From Pseudomonas sp. BN411 (GTDB lineage Bacteria > Pseudomonadota > Gammaproteobacteria > Pseudomonadales > Pseudomonadaceae), in the NCBI RefSeq assembly GCF_029871235.1, contig NZ_SSOM01000019.1:99166-163165 (forward strand): a stretch of DNA of 64,000 nucleotides. The letters run 5' to 3'. The translations under genes were made by a program, and so were the position numbers. Of this stretch, positions 43,929 to 50,396 are shown in pieces. The notes below the pieces were generated by a model. The model ran no database searches, was not told where the DNA came from, and saw only the letters and a list, made by a program, of their open reading frames with translations. Within the stretch, counting starts at the first letter, position 1. Each line of letters starts with the position of its first letter.

Positions 43929-44330
43929 ATGACCGAACTGCACACCGGCGGCTGCCACTGTGGGCAGCTGCGCTACACCGTCGAGGCGCCCTTGACCGAT
44001 GTTGCCCACTGCCATTGCTCGATCTGTCGGCGGACCACCGGCGGCATCGTCACCACCTGGGCCACGGTACCCCTGGCGAGCTTCCGCTGGACCGCCGGCA
44101 CGCCGGCCGAATACGCCTCGTCCGCCAATTGCATCCGCTACTTCTGCGCGAACTGCGGCAGCCAGTTGGCGTTCTTCACCCAGCTTGCCCCGGACACCCT
44201 GGACCTGACGGTGGCCACCCTGGACCGGCCCGAAACCGCTCCGCCGGACCGGCATATCTGGGTGAAGAGCCGCCTGCCATGGCTGCACCTGGACCCGCAG
44301 TTGCCGGAGGAGGATGAGGAGCAGCTGTGA
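43929..44330 (+). CDS. GFA (glutathione-dependent formaldehyde-activating)/CENP-V-like protein
   Basis: 133-residue zinc-binding protein of the GFA/CENP-V family. Cys ligands: GGCHCGQLRY at the start, HCHCSICRR, and the later FCANCGSQLAFF, which together give the two zinc sites of the fold. Catalytic role in Pseudomonas is uncertain; family founder Gfa speeds S-hydroxymethylglutathione formation, but most members have unknown substrates. The start at MTELHTGGCHCG was chosen as the natural N terminus. Two palindrome families follow directly after the stop. Confidence 0.9.
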   Translation: MTELHTGGCHCGQLRYTVEAPLTDVAHCHCSICRRTTGGIVTTWATVPLASFRWTAGTPAEYASSANCIRYFCANCGSQLAFFTQLAPDTLDLTVATLDRPETAPPDRHIWVKSRLPWLHLDPQLPEEDEEQL

Positions 44331-44341
44331 GTCGGGACCGC

Positions 44342-44404
44342 GTAGGGTGCGCTGCGCGCACCGAAATCTCCGCACGGGGTGCCGGTGCGCATGGCGCACC
44401 CTAC
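44342..44404. repeat. Extragenic inverted repeat, gtagggtgcgc family, copy 1
   Basis: GTAGGGTGCGCTGCGCGCACC and GGTGCGCATGGCGCACCCTAC facing each other. The second copy stands at 47867-47926. Confidence 0.8.
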
Positions 44405-44420
44405 GCACTGGCGGGCCTTT

Positions 44421-44504
44421 CGTAGATTGGGTAGAGCTCCGCGAAACCCAACGGCCCCGAGTGCGGAATCGTTGGGCTTCGCTTCGCTCTGCACCAACCT
44501 ACGG
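44421..44504. repeat. Extragenic inverted repeat, cgtagattgggt family
   Basis: An imperfect palindrome with outer pairs GTAG/CTAC, then TGGGT...CCCAAC and GTTGGG...ACCAAC (cgtagattgggtagagctccgcgaa ... ttcgctctgcaccaacctacgg). Single copy in the window. Directly beside the preceding gtagggtgcgc family, so two unlike palindromes are stacked between the GFA gene and the DUF4105 gene. Confidence 0.6.
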
Positions 44505-44521
44505 AGAGCACATGGCGTGCT

Positions 44522-46480
44522 TTACGGAAGGACCAACCCGCCGGACTGCTTGTGCAACTGGCGCAGGTGCGTGCCAATGGCCTTGAGGTTGGCTTCGGTG
44601 GCATTCAGCTCGGCCATGCGCTGGGGTTCCAGCAAGCTGCGGACTTCGCGGTCGAGGTCGTCGTTGAGCTTGCGCATGGTCTGCTGGCGGCTGCTGCTTT
44701 CGGCTTCCAGGCGTTGCCACTCGGCGCTTTGCGGCAGGCCGTAGCCGCCTTGCAGCATTTCCGCCGGGCGGCTGAGGAAACCGCTGTTGGCGAGCATCTG
44801 TTCCAGGGTGCCGCCGGCCTTGGCGAAACGGGTCTGCCCGGCCTGTTCGCGGGAGTTGAGGTAGTTTCGCTTGAGCTCGTCCTGGGCCAGCAACAGCTGG
44901 CGACGCTGGGCGGCTTGTTCCAGCAGGAGCAGGGCGGCGCTGGCGCGCAGGTCAGCCTTGTCGAACCAGGGGCGGCGTTGTTCGGCGGGCAGTTCCAGCC
45001 AGTCTTCCACTTGTTCCTGCGGCACGTTCAGGCGCTCGCGGAGGATCTTGAACATGGCCTGGTAACGGTCGCGGAAGGAGTCGAAGCGATAGCCCAGACG
45101 CAGGGCTTCCTTGGGATCTTCCAGGGGCGCGGGGTCGGCCACGCCGCGGCCTTCCAGCAGCTTCAGGAGGCCGTTGGGCATGATGCTATCGAGGTCGCGC
45201 AGGGCCGGGTGGTCGGTGCCGCTGCGCAATAGCTTGAGCGTTTCCACGGCGCAGTTGTTGGAGAGGAACCAGTAGTCGCCGTCGTAGCTCCAGTGCATCT
45301 CGGCGGCGTGTTCCACCAGGGTTTCCACTTCCTCTCGGCTGAGCTTGAGCGGCACCGAAGCCAGGCTGCGCAGCTCGACCTTGGTGTATTCCTCGATCAC
45401 CTGGTGCAGCGGCAGCACGAACAGGCGCGACGGATAGGCACCCGTGAGGCCGTCCCAGCTTGAGAGCTGTACGTCGCCGACGAAGGCGCGGTAGGACAGC
45501 ACCAGGTGCTGGTCGAGGTCGAGGCGGCAGTCCGGCCCGCGCGGGCGGCCCGGAGCGCAGATCACCAGGCGCAGCATGCTGTGGCCCCAGCGGCTCACCC
45601 AGTTCTGGTTGGCTTCGGCGAACAGGTAATCCACCTCGTAGACGCGCTCGGGGTCGAGCTTGCCCAGGGGCTGCTTGCCGAAGTCGCGACCGGCGTTGAG
45701 ATAGGCGTAACCGTCATTGCAGGTGCCCTGCCGTTCCGGCGCCCAGCCGAAGTGTTCGCGGTAGTAGCGGTAGAGCGCCGGACGACGGCAGCCATAGGTC
45801 GGGTCGAGGAGGAAGTACTCCATGTTCACCGCGACGAATTCGCGGGGGTTCGACAGCTCGTAGATATCCGGGCTGCGCGCCACCTGGTGGTTGTCCTGCT
45901 CGCGCTGGCCGCGCTTGCCGACGTACTGCGGCCAGCCGGCGAGGTCGAGCAGGCGCGGGTCGTCGCTCAGGGTGAAACGGCGTTCGGTCTGCCCGCGGCA
46001 GTCGCCGGGCAGACCCACCAGGCCGTTGCTGCCAGCCTGGTTGCGGCAGCGGAACTGTTGCGTCTTCTCGGCGGCGGACCAGAGGCGCGCGCGGTCGTAG
46101 AGGTGGGTCAGTTCGTGGAGCACGGTGGCGAGCAGTTCGCGACGCACCGTGCCGTGCACGCGATTGGTCTTCTGGGTCGCCGCGCTGCCGTCGGTGAGGC
46201 TCGCCAGCAGGTTTCGATTGAGCACCAGGGCATCGAAGCGGGTGGCACGACCGTAGCCGTTCTCCGGCAGGTCATCGCTCCAGCTCACTTCCACTTCCCG
46301 ATCCAGGCGCTGGATGAAGGTCGGCGGCAGGGCCGCAAGGGCCTCGTCCAGCAATTGCTGGCTGGCCTGACGCTGGGCTGCGGTCAGCCCTTCGTCATCC
46401 AGTGCCAGGCGCAACTCGGCCTGGGCGCTGCCTGCCAGTAACAGACCGCCCAGGCAGATTCGGCGAAACCAGATGTTCAG
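44522..46480 (-). CDS. Exported DUF4105-like protein with HELTH motif, non-standard start
   Basis: About 652 residues, unknown function. Signal peptide LNIWFRRICLGGLLLAGSAQA, then an acidic-to-basic body. The zinc-protease-like motif HELTHLYDRARLW occurs at about 122-134, and the DUF4105 (Lnb N-terminal periplasmic) pattern YLFAEANQNWVSRWGHSMLRLVIC at the middle, with a SNNCAVETLKLL segment and a helical C-terminal tail. No ATG, GTG or TTG exists in frame between the preceding stop (46500) and the signal peptide; the coordinate uses the CTG at 46478-46480. Upstream in-frame codons overlap the DUF2388 gene in another frame. Either CTG, translational coupling, or a sequencing fault explains it. 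Operon with the DUF2388 gene, 19 bases away. Confidence 0.75.
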   Translation of the reverse strand: MNIWFRRICLGGLLLAGSAQAELRLALDDEGLTAAQRQASQQLLDEALAALPPTFIQRLDREVEVSWSDDLPENGYGRATRFDALVLNRNLLASLTDGSAATQKTNRVHGTVRRELLATVLHELTHLYDRARLWSAAEKTQQFRCRNQAGSNGLVGLPGDCRGQTERRFTLSDDPRLLDLAGWPQYVGKRGQREQDNHQVARSPDIYELSNPREFVAVNMEYFLLDPTYGCRRPALYRYYREHFGWAPERQGTCNDGYAYLNAGRDFGKQPLGKLDPERVYEVDYLFAEANQNWVSRWGHSMLRLVICAPGRPRGPDCRLDLDQHLVLSYRAFVGDVQLSSWDGLTGAYPSRLFVLPLHQVIEEYTKVELRSLASVPLKLSREEVETLVEHAAEMHWSYDGDYWFLSNNCAVETLKLLRSGTDHPALRDLDSIMPNGLLKLLEGRGVADPAPLEDPKEALRLGYRFDSFRDRYQAMFKILRERLNVPQEQVEDWLELPAEQRRPWFDKADLRASAALLLLEQAAQRRQLLLAQDELKRNYLNSREQAGQTRFAKAGGTLEQMLANSGFLSRPAEMLQGGYGLPQSAEWQRLEAESSSRQQTMRKLNDDLDREVRSLLEPQRMAELNATEANLKAIGTHLRQLHKQSGGLVLP

Positions 46481-46499
46481 GGGCTGATGCTCGTGAGGG

Positions 46500-46820
46500 T
46501 CAGAGGGCGACGATGGTTTCCGCCAGGGCCAGGTCGCTGGCCTCGCGGGCTTGCGGGAACTGTTCGCGCAGGGCGGCGAACGCGGCTTCCAGCTGGGCGC
46601 CACGGATCTCGCCGGCGCTGGCGACGAAGCTGGCGGCGTCGTCACGGGCAGCCACGACGACCTTCATGTCGCGGATCGAGGTGGTGGTGTCGGAGGTGAA
46701 GTCGAGGGTGCGATCCAGCGCGCGGACGATGATGTTGCTGGTCGCCACCAGGGTCTGGGCCTGGGCGGCACCGGCAACGAGGGAAAGGGCGATGGCTGCG
46801 ACAGACAGCGAGCGGCGCAT
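46500..46820 (-). CDS. DUF2388 (TIGR02448) exported small protein, copy 2
   Basis: 106 residues, signal peptide MRRSLSVAAIALSLVAGAAQA, then QTLVATSNIIVRALDRTLDFTSDTTTSIRDMKVVVAARDDAASFVASAGEIRGAQLEAAF. The AARDDAASFVASAGxIRGAQLEAAF block is shared almost exactly with the protein encoded 166 bases upstream. The family is known from Pseudomonas as small periplasmic proteins of unknown role, often in tandem. It lies just before the DUF4105 gene and probably co-transcribed with it. Confidence 0.88.
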   Translation of the reverse strand: MRRSLSVAAIALSLVAGAAQAQTLVATSNIIVRALDRTLDFTSDTTTSIRDMKVVVAARDDAASFVASAGEIRGAQLEAAFAALREQFPQAREASDLALAETIVAL

Positions 46821-46986
46821 GGAAGCTCTCCGTTGGAAATTTCTAAGGCATTGGACGGAATTGCCCGTCGGCAGTTCTCAGTCTCGGGCGCAGGGCGCGA
46901 AGGTTAGCGGAATGGGCGGACGAGAGCCAGGCGGCACGCGGTGTGCAGCCTGTTGGGCCGCGACTGGCGCGGCCCGGAGGGTGCCG

Positions 46987-47304
46987 TCAGAGGGCGAGGA
47001 TGGCCTGGGCCAGTTGCAGGTCGCTGGCCGCCAGTTGCGGTTGGGCGCTGCGGATGTGCTTGAACGCGGCTTCCAGTTGGGCGCCACGGATGTCGCCGGC
47101 ACTGGCGACGAAGCTGGCGGCGTCGTCACGGGCGGCGAGCACAATCTTGTCGTCATCGAAGGAAGAGGTCACATCGGAGGTGGCATCCGAGGTGGCCGCA
47201 ACGGCGTTGACCACAGCGTCAGTGGTAACCACGAAGCTGGTGGCCGAGGCGCTGGTGGCGAGCGCCAGCAGGGCGGCCGCGCTGAGCAGGCGAATAGAGG
47301 TCAT
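46987..47304 (-). CDS. DUF2388 (TIGR02448) exported small protein, copy 1
   Basis: 105 residues. Signal peptide MTSIRLLSAAALLALATSASA, then TSFVVTTDAVVNAVAATSDATSDVTSSFDDDKIVLAARDDAASFVASAGDIRGAQLEAAFKHIRSAQPQLAASDLQLAQAILAL. Ribosome site AAAGGAG. A clear paralogue of the next gene, with identical core and a diverged N-terminal half, so an old tandem duplication. Function unknown. Confidence 0.88.
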   Translation of the reverse strand: MTSIRLLSAAALLALATSASATSFVVTTDAVVNAVAATSDATSDVTSSFDDDKIVLAARDDAASFVASAGDIRGAQLEAAFKHIRSAQPQLAASDLQLAQAILAL

Positions 47305-47484
47305 GAGGGGCTCCTTTTACTGACCGGGACGGCGGCGTGATAAATGCCACCGGCTGGGAGGAAAGCCTAGTCAAAATGGAGGTTCCAGGCCAGTACTGGC
47401 TAAGCGCCTATGAATGGCGACTGCGCGTCGGCGAGGTGATGGGTTCGCCTCAATGCGTCCGACGCGCGGGCCGCACATCGGCAC

Positions 47485-47700
47485 TCAACGCCAGAAGGGA
47501 CGCTCCAGCTCCTGGTAGCGCTCGCTCGGACTGATACCCACATCGGCCAGGGCGCGGGCGTCCAGCTGTGCGAGCTGGTGCCGCGTGCGGGCATTACGCT
47601 GCCATTGGGCCAGGGTGGCGAACAGGCGCAGGTACCAGTGGGTGCGCAGGCGGCTGGATTCGAACTGGGCAGTGGCAGAGGCAGTAAGGGTGCGGTCCAT
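47485..47700 (-). CDS. DUF1127 small basic protein, copy 2
   Basis: 71 residues. The C-terminal DUF1127 motif (WQRNARTRHQLAQLDARALADVGISPSERYQELERPFWR) is preceded by a variable N terminus (MDRTLTASATAQFESSRLRTHWYLRLFATLAQ). Small Arg-rich DUF1127 proteins are implicated in phosphate, carbon or RNA metabolism in alphaproteobacteria; in Pseudomonas their role is unknown. Ribosome site AAGGAAAAG. A paralogue stands 342 bases upstream on the same strand. Confidence 0.88.
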   Translation of the reverse strand: MDRTLTASATAQFESSRLRTHWYLRLFATLAQWQRNARTRHQLAQLDARALADVGISPSERYQELERPFWR

Positions 47701-47866
47701 GGCGCTTTTCCTTCCCGCAGCAACGCGGGGATTGGTTATGGGAGGCCATGATCTCGTTCTGCTGAAAAGCTGTGCAGTCACAGCGAGGGTGAATTGTGCT
47801 GTAGCAGATTCGTTTTCTTGGAAACTGTATCGGTCTGATCCAGTGCAGCTGTGTTGGGGCTGCGTC

Positions 47867-47926
47867 GTAGGGTGCGCCGCGCGCACCGGTAAGTCCGGGA
47901 ATTTCGGTGCGCGCAGCGCACCCTAC
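47867..47926. repeat. Extragenic inverted repeat, gtagggtgcgc family, copy 2
   Basis: GTAGGGTGCGCCGCGCGCACCGG and its inverse GGTGCGCGCAGCGCACCCTAC with a short gap, between the two DUF1127 genes. Confidence 0.85.
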
Positions 47927-47971
47927 AGTTCGCTCTTGCGTCGTCGGAAATTTCCGGGCCCCAGAAACGAC

Positions 47972-47997
47972 GAAACCCGTCGCGGGCGGCGACGGGT
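47972..47997 (-). terminator. Hairpin downstream of DUF1127 copy 1
   Basis: AACCCGTCG-cccgccg-style stem on the minus strand (AAACCCGTCG / CGACGGGTT on plus), then TTTCGTCGTTT. The T-run is broken, so this is a moderate terminator. Confidence 0.55.
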
Positions 47998-48042
47998 TCT
48001 GTCTGGGGTGTTGCATTCGGGCCTCTAGGCCCGGCGAACTGC

Positions 48043-48258
48043 TTAGCGCCAGAAGGGCTTGTTCAGTTCGGCTTCGCGCTGTGCTTCGCTGATGCCAGCG
48101 TCGGCCAGCAGGCGATGGTCCAGCATGGCCAGTTGATGACGGCTGGCGATGCGGCGCTGCCACAGCAGCAGGGTGGAAACAGTGCGCAGGGCCCAAGAAG
48201 ATTTCGGGGATTGTTCGGCACTTTCGAAAATCAGGTCGGAACTGAGGGTACGTTCCAT
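48043..48258 (-). CDS. DUF1127 small basic protein, copy 1
   Basis: 71 residues, MERTLSSDLIFESAEQSPKSSWALRTVSTLLL and then the DUF1127 tail WQRRIASRHQLAMLDHRLLADAGISEAQREAELNKPFWR. It has the same length and C-terminal pattern (QLAxLDxRxLADxGISxxxRxxELxxPFWR) as the downstream gene. The ribosome site is AAGGA. Own promoter region upstream is AT-rich. Confidence 0.88.
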   Translation of the reverse strand: MERTLSSDLIFESAEQSPKSSWALRTVSTLLLWQRRIASRHQLAMLDHRLLADAGISEAQREAELNKPFWR

Positions 48259-48587
48259 GGCGGCAGGTCCTTCCCGCTTGTGGCGGGGCTTGGTTATCAA
48301 CTGGTGCCTATGATGGACCCGGAACAGCCGCCTCTGTAGTCACAGTTGCTCTAAATTGTGCCGGCCTTTATTAGCATGCTTATCAACTGTTTTGCTGAAA
48401 AATTGCACAACTGTATGGGTGCCCCGTTGAATCACTCGTAATTCAACGGGAAACCACAGTTTTCTCTGTGCAAATAACGAACAGCAGGGTTTTTGAACAG
48501 TACAGTTCTGAATTTTCAGAAACTGTTTTTAGGTCGCGCCGTCAGAATCAATGGTTACAAGCCCATAACTGTTTTGCTCCGACCGGA
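48259..48587. other. AT-rich intergenic region upstream of DUF1127 copy 1
   Basis: About 330 bases, AT-rich compared with the surroundings, between the CoA-transferase stop and the DUF1127 gene. It contains a perfect inverted repeat CCCGTTGAAT/ATTCAACGGG (48423-48432 and 48441-48450), several copies of aactgttttgct- and cagaaactg-like strings, and presumably the DUF1127 promoter. No RNA or coding gene was recognised; an RNA gene is possible. Confidence 0.45.
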
Positions 48588-50081
48588 TCAGTTGGCCAGC
48601 ATCCGACCGGTTTCTTCCAGATTGATATGCCAGGACATGGCTTCGCGCAGCAGGTGCGGGGTATGGCCGCCCTTGGCGCAGGCACGCTCGAAGTAGTCCA
48701 GCAGTTCGTGGCGGTAATCCGGGTGCACACAGTTGTCGATGATCGCCCGGGCGCGCTCGCGCGGTGCCAGGCCGCGAAGGTCGGCCAGGCCTTGTTCGGT
48801 GACCAGGATGTCCACGTCGTGCTCGGTGTGGTCCACATGGCTGACCATGGGCACCACGCTGGAAATGGCGCCGGCCTTGGCGATGGACTTGGTGACGAAG
48901 ATGGCCAGGTGGGCGTTGCGGGCGAAGTCGCCGGAGCCGCCGATGCCGTTCATCATTTTCGTCCCGCCCACGTGGGTGGAATTGACGTTGCCGTAGATAT
49001 CGAACTCCAGGGCGGTGTTGATGCCGATGATCCCCAGGCGACGCACCACTTCGGGGTGGTTGGAGATTTCCTGCGGGCGCAGGACCAGCTTGTCCTTGTA
49101 GCGCTCGAGGTTGCCGAAGACGTCGCTGTTGCGACGGGCGGACAGGGTGATGGAGCTGCCCGAGGCGAAGCTCAGCTTGCCCGCGTCGATCAGGTCGAAG
49201 GTGGAGTCCTGCAGCACCTCGGAGTACATGCTGAGGTCCTGGAAGGGCGACTCGATCAGGCCGCACATCACCGCGTTGGCGATGCTGCCGATACCGGCCT
49301 GCAGCGGCGCGAGGCTGTTGCTCATGCGCCCGGCTTCCACTTCACGCTTGAAGAAGTCGATCAGGTGGTCGGCGATGGCCTGGGTCTCGTCGTCCGGCGG
49401 CAGCACGGTGGACAGGGAGTCCGGCTGGTCGGTGATGACGATGGCAGCGATCTTGGCCGGGTCGATCGGGATGGCGGTGCCACCGATGCGGTCGTCCACG
49501 CGGGTCAGCGGGATCGGTGTGCGGGTCGGCCGATAGGTCGGGATATAGATGTCGTGCAGGCCTTCCAGATTGGGGTTGTGCGCCAGGTTGATCTCGACGA
49601 TCACGCGCTTGGCGAAAATCGCGAAGCTGGCGGAGTTGCCCACGGACGTGGTCGGCACGATGTGGCCTTCCTCAGTGATGGCCACGGCTTCGATCACCGC
49701 GATGTCTGGAAGCTTGAGCTGGTGGTTGCGCAGCTGCTCGACGGTTTCCGACAGGTGCTGATCGATGAACATCACCTCGCCCGCGTTGATTGCCTTGCGC
49801 AGGGTGCTGTCCACCTGGAAGGGCATGCGGCGCGCCAGTACGCCGGCCTCGGTAAGTTGCTTGTCGAGGTCGTTGCCGAGGCTCGCGCCGGTCATGAGGC
49901 TGATCTGCAGCGGCTGCTCCTTGGCGCGCGCGGCCAGTGCCTGGGGCACGGCCTTGGCCTCACCGGCGCGGGTGAAGCCGCTCATGCCAACGGTCATGCC
50001 GTCTTCGATCAGGGCAGCGGCCTCGGCCGCACTCATCACCTTGTCCAGCAGGGAGGACAGGCGCACGCGATCAGAGTACAT
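48588..50081 (-). CDS. Acetyl-CoA hydrolase/succinyl-CoA:acetate CoA-transferase family protein
   Basis: 497-residue class I CoA-transferase. It starts MYSDRVRLSSLLDKVMSAAEAAALIEDGMTVGMSGFTRAGEAKAVPQAL. It then has the TGASLGNDLD segment, the conserved catalytic-region ESPFQDLSMYSEVLQDSTFDLIDAGKL and GIIGINTALEFDIYGNVNSTHVGGTKMMNGIGGSGDFARNA. The latter is the hallmark of the acetyl-CoA hydrolase/AarC group. In pseudomonads it is thought to transfer CoA between succinyl-CoA or propionyl-CoA and acetate, linking acetate to the TCA cycle. The gene stands alone. Confidence 0.92.
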   Translation of the reverse strand: MYSDRVRLSSLLDKVMSAAEAAALIEDGMTVGMSGFTRAGEAKAVPQALAARAKEQPLQISLMTGASLGNDLDKQLTEAGVLARRMPFQVDSTLRKAINAGEVMFIDQHLSETVEQLRNHQLKLPDIAVIEAVAITEEGHIVPTTSVGNSASFAIFAKRVIVEINLAHNPNLEGLHDIYIPTYRPTRTPIPLTRVDDRIGGTAIPIDPAKIAAIVITDQPDSLSTVLPPDDETQAIADHLIDFFKREVEAGRMSNSLAPLQAGIGSIANAVMCGLIESPFQDLSMYSEVLQDSTFDLIDAGKLSFASGSSITLSARRNSDVFGNLERYKDKLVLRPQEISNHPEVVRRLGIIGINTALEFDIYGNVNSTHVGGTKMMNGIGGSGDFARNAHLAIFVTKSIAKAGAISSVVPMVSHVDHTEHDVDILVTEQGLADLRGLAPRERARAIIDNCVHPDYRHELLDYFERACAKGGHTPHLLREAMSWHINLEETGRMLAN

Positions 50082-50216
50082 GGGGAAAAACCTCGGACAA
50101 CGGGGTAGGAGCCGCGCAGTCTAGGGGCTGGCGGGGCGCCCGACTTCTATACCAAGGTCGAAGAAATGGCTCTATTTGGGGCCTTTTGTCGGTTATTGGC
50201 TCGGCGGGGAGGATTA

Positions 50217-50319
50217 CCTGTAGGGGCGATTTCAATCGCCAAGCAGGCCGAAGGTCTGCCATCTGCACTCTATTTGGGGCCGCTGCGCAGCCCTTGGCGA
50301 ATGAATTCGCCCCTACAGG
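50217..50319. repeat. REPIN-type palindrome, copy 5
   Basis: CCTGTAGGGGCGATTTCAATCGCC at the left and TTGGCGAATGAATTCGCCCCTACAGG at the right. The centre starts with aagcaggccgaaggtctgcc, identical with copy 1. Confidence 0.9.
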
Positions 50320-50350
50320 GAAAGCAAAGAAAAAACCGTCCCCAAAAAGA

Positions 50351-50377
50351 AAAACCCCGGCACCAGGCCGGGGTTTT
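50351..50377 (-). terminator. Intrinsic terminator of the pnt operon
   Basis: AACCCCGGCC-tggt-GCCGGGGTTTTT on the minus strand, 20 bases downstream of the pntB stop. Confidence 0.93.
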
Positions 50378-50396
50378 TGGTATCGCGGGACAGGGC

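Larger units (their letters stand above)
50082..50396. other. Intergenic region between CoA-transferase and pntB
   Basis: About 315 bases. It holds REPIN copy 5 and the pnt terminator listed separately. A 14-base string CTCTATTTGGGGCC occurs twice, near 50170 and 50268, the second inside the REPIN centre. Nothing else was recognised. Confidence 0.6.

Noticed and set aside
48423..48450. Intrinsic terminator for the CoA-transferase gene
   Set aside because: The perfect stem CCCGTTGAAT/ATTCAACGGG is real, but it lies 138 bases beyond the stop and no T-run follows on the minus strand, so it was kept only as an unexplained inverted repeat in the intergenic entry.
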